Of a stretch of DNA of 64,000 bases, positions 17,106 through 25,147 are shown piece by piece. Under the pieces are notes generated by a model, which saw only the letters and a list, made by a program, of their open reading frames with translations, was not told the DNA's origin and did no database searches. Origin of the DNA: an uncultured Kiritimatiellota bacterium (GTDB lineage Bacteria; Verrucomicrobiota; Kiritimatiellia; RFP12; DVOR01). Location of the stretch: the NCBI GenBank assembly GCA_944389545.1, contig CALXMT010000003.1:1-64000 (forward strand), in the 5' to 3' direction. A program made the translations under genes and the position numbers. Position 1 is the first letter of the stretch. Every line of letters begins with the position of its first letter.

Positions 17106-18881
17106 TTATTTCAGCGATTCGGCCTTTTCCTCGAGGGTGAGGTATTGCTCCACGGCGGCGTCGAGGGTCGACTGGGTTTGGGCGAGTTCCGCGGAGAGGG
17201 CGGTGTAGTCCGCGTTGGGGGCGGTGAGCTGCGCGTTGAGATCCGCGACCTTGGCCTCCAGGGCCTCGATTTCGCTGGGGAGGGTCTCGAGCAGACGGCG
17301 CTCCTTATAAGAGAGGCGCGTGGCCGAGTTGTCGCGTTTGGGCGCGGCGGGTTTGGACGCGGCCTCGGCCTTGGGGGCGGGGGCCTGTTGTGCGGCCTCT
17401 TGCCGGGCTTTGGCGGTCTGCCAATCGCTGTAGCCGCCGGGGTAGGCGGTCACGCGGCCCTCTTCCACCACGAGGACGGAGGTCGCCACGTGGTCGATGA
17501 AGTCGCGGTCGTGCGAGACGAGCAGGAGCGTCCCTTGGTAGTTGGCGAGCTGTTCCTCCAGCAACTCCAGCGTCTCGACGTCCAGGTCGTTGGTCGGCTC
17601 GTCCATCACCAGCAGGTTGCCGGGATTGAGGAAGAGGCGTGCCAGGAGGAGCCGTGCACGTTCGCCGCCCGAGAGCGCCTTGACCGGCGTGCGGGCGCGT
17701 TGGGGGGTGAAGAGGAAGTCGCCCAGATAGCCGTAGAGGTGTTTGCGGACGCCGCCGACGGTGACGAACTCCTTGCCCTCGGCGACGTTTTCGGCCACGG
17801 TGGCCTCGGGGTCGAGCGCGCCGCGGAGCTGGTCGAAGAAGGCCGGCTTCACGTTGCTCCCCAGGCGTTGCTCGCCCGTCTGCGGCGTCAGGCGGCCCAG
17901 GATGAGGTTGAGCAGGGTGGACTTGCCGGAGCCGTTGGCGCCGATGATGCCCACGCGCTCCCCGCGCAGGATGCGCAGCGAGACGTCCCGCAGGATGGGC
18001 TTGGCGGGGTCGTAGCCAAAGGTCACACCCTCGCAACGGTAGACCAGGTCGCCGGCGCGGCCATCGGCGGCGAGCGTGAGCGTGGCGTTGCCGCCCTGCG
18101 TGCGCCGCTCGGCGAATTCCTGGCGCAGCTTCATCAACGCCGCCACGCGGCCCTCGTTGCGGCAGGTGCGGGCCTTGACGCCGCGGCGGAGCCAGGCTTC
18201 TTCCTCGGAGAGCTTCTTGGCTTTGCGCTCCCAGTAGACCGCCTCGTCCGCCAGCAGATCGGCCTTGCGGCGGAGGAAGGTGGGATAATCGCAGTCCCAC
18301 CCCGAGAGGATGCCGCGGTCCAGATCGAAGACCGTCTTGGCCACGGCGCGCAGGAAGGCGCGGTCGTGCGTGATGAAGAGGCACGCGAAGGGGGCGGTGG
18401 CGAGGAACTGTTCCAGCCACTTGATGGAGGGGATGTCCAGGTGGTTCGTCGGCTCGTCCAGGAGCAAGAGGTGTGGCTCCCGCGCCAGGGCGCATCCGAG
18501 CAGGACGCGGCGGCGGAGTCCGCCGGAGAGGGCATTGAACGTCGCCTCCGGCGGCAAGGAGAGACGCGTGCAGAGCGCGTCCGCCACGTGGGCCCGCGCG
18601 GGGTCGTGCAGGGCGTCGAGGAGGATGTCGCGCACCGTCCCGGGGCGGTCCTCGGGGACGTCCTGCGGCAGGTAGGCCACGCGTGTGGAGGGGGCCTTGA
18701 GCACCTCCCCGGAGTCCGGCTCCAGGATGCCGGCGATGACCTTCAGCAGGGTGGACTTGCCCTCGCCGTTGCGCCCCGTGACGCACGCGCGGGCCCCCGG
18801 CTCGATGCTCAGCGAAATATTCTCCAAGACGGGTGCGTTGCCGAACCCGACCGTGACGTCATGCAAAGTGATGAGTGCCAT
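17106..18881 (-). CDS. uup: ABC-F ATPase, Uup type
   Basis: Soluble tandem ABC ATPase of the ABC-F family; Uup homologues affect ribosome function and suppress transposon excision. The 591-aa protein has two nucleotide-binding domains: Walker A GRNGEGKST (about residue 36) with signature LSGGLRRRV and Walker B LLLLDEPTNHLD, then Walker A GANGSGKST with LSGGERARL and LVMDEPTNDLD. A linker rich in Lys/Arg joins them, and a C-terminal coiled coil (LPSEIEALEAKVADLNAQL) marks the Uup branch. The ATG at 18881 begins the conserved core; an extended -10 sits 9 nt upstream, suggesting a near-leaderless message. An Ala/Pro/Lys stretch precedes the coiled coil. Confidence 0.92.
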   Translation of the reverse strand: MALITLHDVTVGFGNAPVLENISLSIEPGARACVTGRNGEGKSTLLKVIAGILEPDSGEVLKAPSTRVAYLPQDVPEDRPGTVRDILLDALHDPARAHVADALCTRLSLPPEATFNALSGGLRRRVLLGCALAREPHLLLLDEPTNHLDIPSIKWLEQFLATAPFACLFITHDRAFLRAVAKTVFDLDRGILSGWDCDYPTFLRRKADLLADEAVYWERKAKKLSEEEAWLRRGVKARTCRNEGRVAALMKLRQEFAERRTQGGNATLTLAADGRAGDLVYRCEGVTFGYDPAKPILRDVSLRILRGERVGIIGANGSGKSTLLNLILGRLTPQTGEQRLGSNVKPAFFDQLRGALDPEATVAENVAEGKEFVTVGGVRKHLYGYLGDFLFTPQRARTPVKALSGGERARLLLARLFLNPGNLLVMDEPTNDLDVETLELLEEQLANYQGTLLLVSHDRDFIDHVATSVLVVEEGRVTAYPGGYSDWQTAKARQEAAQQAPAPKAEAASKPAAPKRDNSATRLSYKERRLLETLPSEIEALEAKVADLNAQLTAPNADYTALSAELAQTQSTLDAAVEQYLTLEEKAESLK

Positions 18882-18890
18882 AGGCCGCAC

Positions 18891-18899
18891 AGTATAACA
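18891..18899 (-). promoter_or_regulatory. Extended -10 promoter (TGTTATACT) of uup
   Basis: TGTTATACT on the minus strand ends 9 nt before the ATG at 18881. No Shine-Dalgarno-like sequence fits in the remaining 9 nt. Confidence 0.6.
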
Positions 18900-19204
18900 C
18901 AAGGGGCGCCGTTGGCGCCCGGAGAACGGAGAACAGAGAACGGAGAACGGAGCGCGCGGCAAGCACGCGACCGGCGAAGCCGCCGTCTTAGTCGTCCTAA
19001 CGCATCGCCTGAAGACTGTCTGGGGAACCGCAGATTTCGCAGATTTTGAGCAGATTTAGGGCGTGCTATCGCACGCAGGACGCGGTATTGGAAGTTTGGA
19101 AGCTTGGAGGTTCGGAAGTTTGGAGGAGCCTAGGAGGTTGAGACCCGGGTTGTCGACTGCGGCGACGGCGTAGCCGAAAGGCGCGAAACGGAGGGCGCCT
19201 GGCA
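18900..19204. repeat. Intergenic repeat mosaic
   Basis: Contains a GGGCGCC-GTT-GGCGCCC hairpin at 18903 followed by GGAGAACGGAGAACAGAG heptads, a GCGCGGCAAGCACGCGAC hairpin, a TCGTCCTA motif, an inverted ATCTGC array with GCAC hairpin (19028-19082), and an inverted TCCAA array (19090-19125). No gene. Confidence 0.7.
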
Positions 19205-19375
19205 GATTGCTTTATTCCAACCGGCAGGTCTTGGAGATGGGGTATCTTGTTGAGTGTGATGGTGTTGATGTTGATTCAGAAAAGTCGAATGACAGGTCTT
19301 TGGAAAAGGGTGCAGGCAGCGATTGTCGAGCAACCGTACGCCGCTTGATCTTTGACAACTGAATCGTGTATTGGG
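19205..19375 (+). repeat. ~170-bp conserved element, copy 1 (possible RNA)
   Basis: Shares with the minus strand of 35985-36125 the ordered blocks GTTGA.GTTGATT, ATGACAGGTCTTTG, AAGGGTG and GATCTTTG.CAACTGAAT, with diverged sequence between them. No reading frame is conserved. Ordered conserved blocks in diverged sequence suggest a functional non-coding unit or an old mobile repeat. Confidence 0.6.
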
Positions 19376-19434
19376 CAATTGAGGTGGGGAAGCCTCTTTG
19401 CTGGCGCTTAGATTTTCCCGGGATAGTATTGGGG

Positions 19435-19533
19435 ACAATAGTGTCCGGGGAAATCGGCAAGCCTCCTTTTCTCGCGAGAACTGGCGTCTTCGCGGGAAAC
19501 TGGCATCTGCAGATTTTCTCGGACACCAGTGGG
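19435..19533. mobile_element. Short MITE-like element
   Basis: About 99 bp. The left end CAATAGTGTCCGGGGAAAT and the right end (reverse complement CACTGGTGTCCGAGAAAAT) form imperfect terminal inverted repeats of the same type as the ~330-bp elements. The interior has a second inverted pair around GCGAGAACTGGCGTCTTCGC. Confidence 0.65.
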
Positions 19534-19552
19534 CGGGAAGCTGGCGGGGCAC

Positions 19553-19582
19553 AAAAAAAGAAGGCCGCGAGGGCGGCCTTCA
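19553..19582 (-). terminator. Rho-independent terminator
   Basis: On the minus strand GAAGGCCGCC-CTC-GCGGCCTTC is followed by seven T. It lies 24 bp after the stop of the glycogen-binding-like gene. Confidence 0.9.
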
Positions 19583-19605
19583 GAGATGCGGAAGAGACCC
19601 GCGGC

Positions 19606-20106
19606 TCAGTCAACGACGATGACGCTGTTGATGGTGTTCATGTCGTTCCCGACCCAATCCTTGCACTCGGGGTCGGCGCACCAGGTGCCGTTGATGACGA
19701 ACTTGTACTCGTAGCGGCCCTTGGGGAGGGAGAGCGTGCAGGTGAACTCGCCGGTGCCGTCCTTGTCGGCCATGGCCTTGGCGGCGGGGTCCCAGTCGTT
19801 GAACGAGCCGGCGAGGAAGACCTTGCTGCCGACCTCGGCGCGGACACGGAAGGTGACGCGGGTGGCCTTGGGGGCGGCGGGCTTGGCAGCCGCGGGCTTC
19901 TTGGCGGCGGGGGCCTTGGCGGGAGTCTTCTTGGCGGGGGCCTTGGCGACGGGCTTCTCGGGGACATCGAGGGGGAGATCCTCGGTCTCGGGGGCCTTGG
20001 CGGCGGGCTTCTTGGCCGCCTTCGGTGCGGCAGCCTTCTTCGCGGGCGCGGCCTTGGGGGCGGCGGCCTTCACGGTTGTGGTCTTGGCGGTCTTTTTGGT
20101 GGCCAT
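19606..20106 (-). CDS. Glycogen-binding (CBM48-like) protein with Ala/Lys/Pro histone-H1-like tail
   Basis: Residues 1-80 are almost only Ala, Lys and Pro (AKKTPAKAPAAKKPAAAKPA), like the tails of bacterial histone-H1-like proteins. Residues about 83-166 match the AMPK/isoamylase N-terminal carbohydrate-binding fold: RVTFRVRAEVGSKVFLAGSFNDW, then GTGEFTCTLSLPKGRYEYKFVINGTW and a terminal VNTINS-like strand. There is no signal peptide, so it should be cytoplasmic. The known fold binds glycogen-type glucans; the basic tail could bind nucleic acid. It has its own consensus promoter and terminator, so it is monocistronic and probably well expressed. Confidence 0.8.
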   Translation of the reverse strand: MATKKTAKTTTVKAAAPKAAPAKKAAAPKAAKKPAAKAPETEDLPLDVPEKPVAKAPAKKTPAKAPAAKKPAAAKPAAPKATRVTFRVRAEVGSKVFLAGSFNDWDPAAKAMADKDGTGEFTCTLSLPKGRYEYKFVINGTWCADPECKDWVGNDMNTINSVIVVD

Positions 20107-20159
20107 GACAGTTTACTCCTTATTCCTGTGAACATTCCTTGTGTAAAAGGAATGGACGT

Positions 20160-20188
20160 ATTATGGCGCAATGCCAAAGATTTGTCAA
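20160..20188 (-). promoter_or_regulatory. Sigma-70 promoter (TTGACA-N17-CATAAT)
   Basis: On the minus strand TTGACA (20183-20188) is 17 nt from CATAAT (20160-20165). It drives the gene starting at 20106, which also has AAGGAG before its ATG. This is one of the few full consensus promoters here. Confidence 0.7.
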
Positions 20189-20282
20189 GCGTGAGGCTTT
20201 GAGGGGGATACGTGGGGTGGAATCCGGGGGCACGGTGGGGCGCAGTTTGGTGGGGTTTTCGTGCTTTTTGGCAAAATAAGTC

Positions 20283-20312
20283 TTGCGTCGAAGGGGCGAA
20301 GTTTGGTATTTT
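20283..20312 (+). promoter_or_regulatory. Likely rpsB-tsf promoter (TTGCGT-N18-TATTTT, TGG extended)
   Basis: TTGCGT (20283-20288), 18 nt, then TATTTT (20307-20312) preceded by TGG. It predicts a GC-rich leader of about 110 nt before the rpsB ATG. S2 leaders are often autoregulated, but I could not match a known S2-binding structure. Confidence 0.45.
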
Positions 20313-20431
20313 ATTAGGCAATACGCGTTGGGGCGGGTGCCCGAATGGCGTAGGAAGCGACGGCGGCCGTCCGCGTGTGCGGCAGTCGGAGCGGATTGAA
20401 CGGAACACGTTTCTAGAGAGGAAGGACCGCA

Positions 20432-21382
20432 ATGGCCCATCTCATCGAGCTCAAGGACCTCATCGAGGCCGGCCTGCACTTCGGCCACCAGACCAAGCGT
20501 TGGAACCCGAAGATGAAGAGCTACATCTTCGACAAGCGCAACGGCATCCACATCATCGACCTCACCCAGACCGTCGACCTCATTGACGAGGCCGCCGAGT
20601 TCCTGCGCGGCGTCGTTGCCAAGGGGCAGAAGATCCTCTTCGTGGCCACCAAGAAGCAGGCCCAGGAAGTCGTCAAGGAAGCCGCTCTCAACTGCAACCA
20701 GTTCTACATGACCGAGCGCTGGCTGGGCGGCACGCTGACCAACAACCAGACCATCCGCCGCAGCGTCAAGCGCATGCAGCAGATCCAGAACATCGCCCGC
20801 CAGAACAACGGCGTCCTCTCCGAGCACAAGCAGGAGGCCTCCGCCCTCGCCCGTGAGCTCGCCAAGCTTGAGACCAACCTCACCGGCATCGCCGAGATGG
20901 ACAAGATGCCCGGCGCCCTCTTCGTGGTGGACGTCTGCCGCGAGGCCAACGCCGTCAAGGAGGCCAAGCGCCTCGGCATCCCCGTCGTTGCCATCGTCGA
21001 CACCAACGCCGACCCCGATCCCATCGACTACGTCATCCCCGGCAACGATGACTCCGTGCGCGGCATCGAGCTGATCGTCACCAAGCTCGCCGACATCCTC
21101 AAGGATGCCGACATCGAGGCCGCCAAGGCCGCCGCCGAGGCCCAGGCCCAGGCCGAGCAGGAGCGCGCCGCCAAGGCCGCCGCCGACCGCGCCGCCCGCA
21201 AGGAAACCCAGGGCGCCGCCAAGAAGCCCGCCACCGGCCTCTCCGGTCGCAAGCCCGTCACCAACACCCGCCGCGCCGCCGCCGCCGCCGCCCAGGAGGC
21301 CGTCGCCGCCGCCGCCAAGGAAGCTGAAGCCGCCAAGGAAGCCGAGGCCGCCGCTCCCGCTGAGACCCCTGCCGCCGAGTAA
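20432..21382 (+). CDS. rpsB: 30S ribosomal protein S2
   Basis: Component of the small ribosomal subunit that binds near S1. Residues 1-230 are a normal S2: LIEAGLHFGHQTKRWNPKM, IDLTQTV, VLFVATKKQAQE-type block, ERWLGGTLTN, MPGALFVVD and GIPVVAIVDTNADP. The protein is 316 aa, longer than the usual 240-260, because of a C-terminal tail of about 85 residues rich in Ala, Glu and Lys. GAGGAAGGA precedes the ATG. It heads the rpsB-tsf-small basic protein operon. Confidence 0.97.
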   Translation: MAHLIELKDLIEAGLHFGHQTKRWNPKMKSYIFDKRNGIHIIDLTQTVDLIDEAAEFLRGVVAKGQKILFVATKKQAQEVVKEAALNCNQFYMTERWLGGTLTNNQTIRRSVKRMQQIQNIARQNNGVLSEHKQEASALARELAKLETNLTGIAEMDKMPGALFVVDVCREANAVKEAKRLGIPVVAIVDTNADPDPIDYVIPGNDDSVRGIELIVTKLADILKDADIEAAKAAAEAQAQAEQERAAKAAADRAARKETQGAAKKPATGLSGRKPVTNTRRAAAAAAQEAVAAAAKEAEAAKEAEAAAPAETPAAE

Positions 21383-21407
21383 CGCGGAAACCGAAAGGAA
21401 TCCCACC

Positions 21408-22244
21408 ATGGCTAACATCACCATTCAGATGATCAACGACCTTCGTGCCGCCACCAACGTCGGCATGATGGACTGCAAGCGCGCCCTCCAGGAGACGGAC
21501 GGCAACATGGAAGAGGCCATCAAGATCCTTCGCGAGAAGGGTCTGGCCCTCCAGGTCAAGCGCGCCGACCGCGAGTCCAAGCAGGGCATCATCACCGCCG
21601 CCGCCGGCGAGAACGGCGCCTACGGCATGATTGAGCTCAACTGCGAGACCGACTTCGTCGCCAAGACCGACAAGTTCCTCGACTTCGCCAAGGTCCTCGC
21701 CGATGCCGCCGCCAAGGGCGACACCGACCTGACCAACACCCACGCACAGGGCCTCACCGAGGTCGTCGCCGCCACTGGCGAGAACGTGAAGATCCGCCGC
21801 GCCGCCTACATGCCGCTCACCGGCACCGGCCTCGTCGAGGCCTACATCCACATGGGTGGCAAGGTCGGCGTCCTCGTCGAGGTCGGTTGCACCAAGCCCG
21901 AGACCGTCCAGAACGAGGCCTTCAAGACCCTCGTCCACGACCTCTGCCTCCAGGCCGCCGCCGCCGCTCCCCGCTACCTCAACGAGACCGAAGTCCCCGC
22001 CGAGGAAATCGAGAGCGAGAAGGAAGTCTACCGCGCCCAGGTCGAAGGCAAGCCCGCCAACATCATCGAAGGCATCCTCCGCGGCAAGCTCAAGAAGCAC
22101 TTCGCCGAGGTCTGCCTCATCGACCAGCCCTTCGTCAAGGAGCCCAAGATGTCCGTCACCGACATTGTGAAGGCTGCCGAGAAGACCACCGGCGACACCA
22201 TCACCGTGAAGCGCTTCGTGCGCTACCAGCTCGGCATGGCCTAA
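21408..22244 (+). CDS. tsf: Translation elongation factor Ts
   Basis: Nucleotide exchange factor for EF-Tu. The 278-aa protein starts at the ATG at 21408 (GAAAGGA upstream), 25 bp after rpsB. The UBA-like N-terminus LRAATNVGMMDCKRALQETDGNMEEAIKILREKG contains the family signature, followed by ELNCETDFVAK. A longer frame reaching back into rpsB is spurious. Confidence 0.97.
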   Translation: MANITIQMINDLRAATNVGMMDCKRALQETDGNMEEAIKILREKGLALQVKRADRESKQGIITAAAGENGAYGMIELNCETDFVAKTDKFLDFAKVLADAAAKGDTDLTNTHAQGLTEVVAATGENVKIRRAAYMPLTGTGLVEAYIHMGGKVGVLVEVGCTKPETVQNEAFKTLVHDLCLQAAAAAPRYLNETEVPAEEIESEKEVYRAQVEGKPANIIEGILRGKLKKHFAEVCLIDQPFVKEPKMSVTDIVKAAEKTTGDTITVKRFVRYQLGMA

Positions 22245-22278
22245 GCCACAACCCCTGAACACCGGAAAGGACACCACC

Positions 22279-22383
22279 ATGGGTCAGCAACTCCGCAAGC
22301 GTGCCAAGCGTGCCCGCCGCGCCTCCTACATCAAGCGCGTCAAGGCCCGCAACAACGCCGCCAAGACCGCCAAGGCCAAGTAA
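22279..22383 (+). CDS. Small Arg/Lys-rich protein, 34 aa, in rpsB-tsf operon
   Basis: The ATG at 22279 follows a strong ribosome-binding site (GGAAAGGA, 22264-22271). The product, starting MGQQLRKRAKRARRASYIKR, is 34 residues with more than 40 percent Arg/Lys and no acidic residue. It is 34 bp after tsf and directly before the operon terminator, which supports real translation. Composition resembles small ribosome-associated or nucleic-acid-binding proteins. I have seen similar short proteins next to translation genes in verrucomicrobial genomes, but no function is known to me. Confidence 0.8.
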   Translation: MGQQLRKRAKRARRASYIKRVKARNNAAKTAKAK

Positions 22384-22398
22384 GCCGGCGACCAACCA

Positions 22399-22433
22399 AA
22401 AGGAAGGACCCCACCCGGGGCCCTTCCTTTTTG
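22399..22433 (+). terminator. Rho-independent terminator of rpsB-tsf operon
   Basis: AAAGGAAGG-ACCCC-ACCC-GGGGC-CCTTCCTTT followed by a T-run. It begins 16 bp after the small-protein stop codon. Confidence 0.95.
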
Positions 22434-22500
22434 TCTAATCGTAGGGTAGAAAACCTCACTGGGCAGTGGCTGGAAGGCGGAAGGCGTAAGAAGCCGCCAC

Positions 22501-22516
22501 AGACCCTATAGGGTCT
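22501..22516. repeat. 16-bp palindrome AGACCCTATAGGGTCT
   Basis: Perfect palindrome in the gap between the rpsB-tsf operon and mutS. It is the same core as the elements at 3004-3046 and 46838-46922. Confidence 0.85.
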
Positions 22517-22632
22517 CGGTATGGGCCTTTAGGGAAGACCGACGGCGCGGTAGGCCGTCTAGAACCACCAAGACGGCGGTTGGCGTCGCTTTGGAAATCA
22601 ATCTTTCTCTGGTGATGGAGGTCTTGGGGCGG

Positions 22633-25131
22633 TCAGAAGAGGGAGAGTTGGAGGTCGTCGTCGGTGGGGGTGGGGGTGCGGCGGCGCTTGGGAAGCTCGG
22701 GGGTGGGGGCCTTTTGGCCCTCGAGGCCGGTGAGGATGACGTTGGCGCGGTCGACGACGGGGGCGGGGAGGCCGGCGAGGCGGGCGACATGGATGCCGTA
22801 GCTCTTGTCGGCGGCGCCGGGGACGATGCGGCGGAGGAAGACGATGGAGTCGCCTTGTTCGCGGACTTGGACGGTGTAGTTTTTGACGCCGGGGAGGGCG
22901 GCGGCGAGGTCGGTGAGCTCGTGGTAGTGGGTGGCGAAGAGGGTGCGGGCTTTGCGCTGGGGGGTGTTGTGGAGGTATTCGACGACGGCCCAGGCGATGG
23001 AGATGCCGTCGAAGGTGGAGGTGCCGCGGCCGATTTCGTCGAGGACGATGAGGGAGCGGGGGGTGGCGTTGTTGAGGATGTTGGCGGTTTCCTGCATCTC
23101 GACCATGAAGGTGGAGCGGCCGCGGGCGAGGTCGTCGCCGGCGCCAACGCGGGTGAAGACGCGGTCAACGAGGCCGACCTTCATCTCTTCGGCGGGGACG
23201 GGGCAGCCGATGTGGGCCATGACGGCGAGGATGGCGACCTGGCGGATGTAGGTGGATTTACCGGCCATGTTAGGGCCGGTGATGAGGATGAATTGGCGGG
23301 TGGTGCCGTTGAGGTGGGCGTCGTTGGGGACGAAGCGTTCGGCGCCGGGTTGGAGCTCAACGATGGGGTGGCGGCCCTCGCGGATGATGAGGTCGAGGGA
23401 GTCGTCGACGATGGGGCGACGGTAGGCGAGGGCGAGGGCGCGGTCGGCGAAGCCTTGGAGGATGTCGAGCTCGGCGACGGCGGCGGCGGTGGCCTGGATG
23501 GGGGCGAGCTGGGCGACGGCCTTGGCGCGGAGGGCTTGGAAGAGCTCGTATTCGAGGGCGTTGCCTTTGTCTTGGGCGCCGTAGATGCGGCTTTCGTATT
23601 CCTTGAGCTCGGGGGTGACGTAGCGCTCGGCGTTGACGATGGTCTGGCGGCGCTCGTAGGTGGGGGGGACGAGGGCGAGCTGGGATTTGCTGACCTCGAT
23701 GTAGAAACCGAAGACGTTGTTGTGGCGGACGCGGAGGGTGCGAATGCCGGTGGCTTCCTGCTGCTCGGCCTGGTAGCGGGCAATCCAGGCGTGGCCGTTT
23801 TGGGCGGCCTCGCGGTAGGCGTCGAGGTCGGCGTTGTAGCCTTCGCGGATGATGCCGCCTTCGCGGATGGTGAGGGGCGGGTCGTCGACGAGGGCGCGGG
23901 CCAGCTCGGCGGTGAGGTCGGGGAGGTCGCGGAGCTCGGCGGCGAGGTGGGTGAGGCGCTCGGCCTTGGCGCCGGCGAGGCGTTCGCGGAGCTTGGGGAT
24001 CTGTGCGAGGGAGTCGGCGAGGGCGCGGAGGTCGCGGGCGTTGCCGGAGCCGCCGGAGAGACGGGTCATCACGCGCTCCAAGTCGCGGGTTTCGGCGAGG
24101 ATGGCGCGGAGGTCGGAGAGGCGGCGGCGGTCGCTTTGGAGGTCTTCGACGGCGTCTTGGCGGGCGTGGATGGCGGGCAGGGAGTGGAGGGGCGAGCGGA
24201 TCCAGGCGCGGAGGAGGCGCTTGCCCATGGGGGTGCGGGTGCCGTCGAGCACGCCGAGGAGGGTCTCGGCCTCGGGGCGGCCGCCGGGGATGGGCAGGAG
24301 GTCGAGGTTGCGGCAGGTGCACTCGTCCAGCGCGAGGAAGTCGCCGGAGTGGCGGACGTCGAGGGTTCGGACGTGGGTGAGGTCGCGGCGGAGCTCGTGG
24401 CGGACGTAGTTGAGGAGTGCGCCGGCGGCGCGGACCCATTGTGGGAGGGGGCCTTGGCCGCAGTAACCCTCCAGCGAATGGACGTTGAACTGGTGGGTGA
24501 GCGTGTCGGTGGCTTGGTCGGCCATGAAGCGCCAGGCGTCGGTGGCGGTGAGGGGGCCGGAGACAGAGGCGGGGAGGGTGGGGGCGAGTTGGTCGCGCTG
24601 GTCGTCGGCCACCAGCGTCTCGCTAGGGGCGATGCGGCGGAGCGCTTCGATAAGGGCGGCCTCGCCGTGGGCGTCCTCCACGGCCAGGGTGCCGGTGGAG
24701 AGCTCGAGCGCGGCAACGCCATAGGCGCACTTGCCGGAGAAGACGGCGGCGATGTAGTTCGAGGCTTCGGCATCGAGGAGGGCGTCTTCGGTGAGGGAGC
24801 CGGGGGAGACGATGCGGGTGATCTCGCGGCGGACGAGGCCTTTGGCGGTCTTGGGGTCTTCGGCCTGCTCGCAGACGGCGGCTTTGAGACCGGCGCGGAT
24901 GACCTTGGCCAGATAGTTGTCGAGCGCATGGTAGGGCACGCCGCACATGGGCACGCCCGCGCGTTTGGTGACGGCCACGCCGAGGATGGGGGCCGCGCGG
25001 TGCGCGTCCTCAAAGAACATCTCGTAGAAGTCGCCCATCCTGAAGAAGAGGATGGTGTCCGCGTCGAGTTCTTCCTTGGTGCGGCGGTACTGCCGCATCA
25101 TCGGTGTCAAGCCATCTGGGTCCTTAGCCAT
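22633..25131 (-). CDS. mutS: DNA mismatch repair protein MutS
   Basis: Mismatch-binding ATPase, 832 aa. The N-terminal mismatch-recognition motif is seen as FFRMGDFYEMFFEDA (Phe-x-Glu context, residues about 29-43), followed by GVPYHALDNYLAKVI. The ATPase domain has GPNMAGKSTYIRQVA, RVGAGDDLARGRSTFMVEM, LVVLDEIGRGTSTFDG-type Walker B, and TLFATHYHEL. The start at 25131 gives the canonical beginning just before the M-x-Q-Y motif; an upstream extension is repeat DNA. An extended -10 lies 7 nt before it. Confidence 0.97.
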   Translation of the reverse strand: MAKDPDGLTPMMRQYRRTKEELDADTILFFRMGDFYEMFFEDAHRAAPILGVAVTKRAGVPMCGVPYHALDNYLAKVIRAGLKAAVCEQAEDPKTAKGLVRREITRIVSPGSLTEDALLDAEASNYIAAVFSGKCAYGVAALELSTGTLAVEDAHGEAALIEALRRIAPSETLVADDQRDQLAPTLPASVSGPLTATDAWRFMADQATDTLTHQFNVHSLEGYCGQGPLPQWVRAAGALLNYVRHELRRDLTHVRTLDVRHSGDFLALDECTCRNLDLLPIPGGRPEAETLLGVLDGTRTPMGKRLLRAWIRSPLHSLPAIHARQDAVEDLQSDRRRLSDLRAILAETRDLERVMTRLSGGSGNARDLRALADSLAQIPKLRERLAGAKAERLTHLAAELRDLPDLTAELARALVDDPPLTIREGGIIREGYNADLDAYREAAQNGHAWIARYQAEQQEATGIRTLRVRHNNVFGFYIEVSKSQLALVPPTYERRQTIVNAERYVTPELKEYESRIYGAQDKGNALEYELFQALRAKAVAQLAPIQATAAAVAELDILQGFADRALALAYRRPIVDDSLDLIIREGRHPIVELQPGAERFVPNDAHLNGTTRQFILITGPNMAGKSTYIRQVAILAVMAHIGCPVPAEEMKVGLVDRVFTRVGAGDDLARGRSTFMVEMQETANILNNATPRSLIVLDEIGRGTSTFDGISIAWAVVEYLHNTPQRKARTLFATHYHELTDLAAALPGVKNYTVQVREQGDSIVFLRRIVPGAADKSYGIHVARLAGLPAPVVDRANVILTGLEGQKAPTPELPKRRRTPTPTDDDLQLSLF

Positions 25132-25138
25132 GGGGTTT

Positions 25139-25147
25139 ATTGTACCA
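25139..25147 (-). promoter_or_regulatory. Extended -10 promoter (TGGTACAAT) of mutS
   Basis: TGGTACAAT ends 7 nt before the mutS ATG at 25131. The surrounding CTTTGGTAYAMTAAA context is shared with the rph promoter at 59639. A leaderless or nearly leaderless mRNA is predicted. Confidence 0.6.

Noticed and set aside
20316-20405. GC-rich stretch before rpsB that starts somewhat like a tRNA (GGGCGGGTGCCCGAATGG)
   Set aside because: No complete cloverleaf, no T arm (TTCRA) and no matching acceptor; treated as the rpsB leader.
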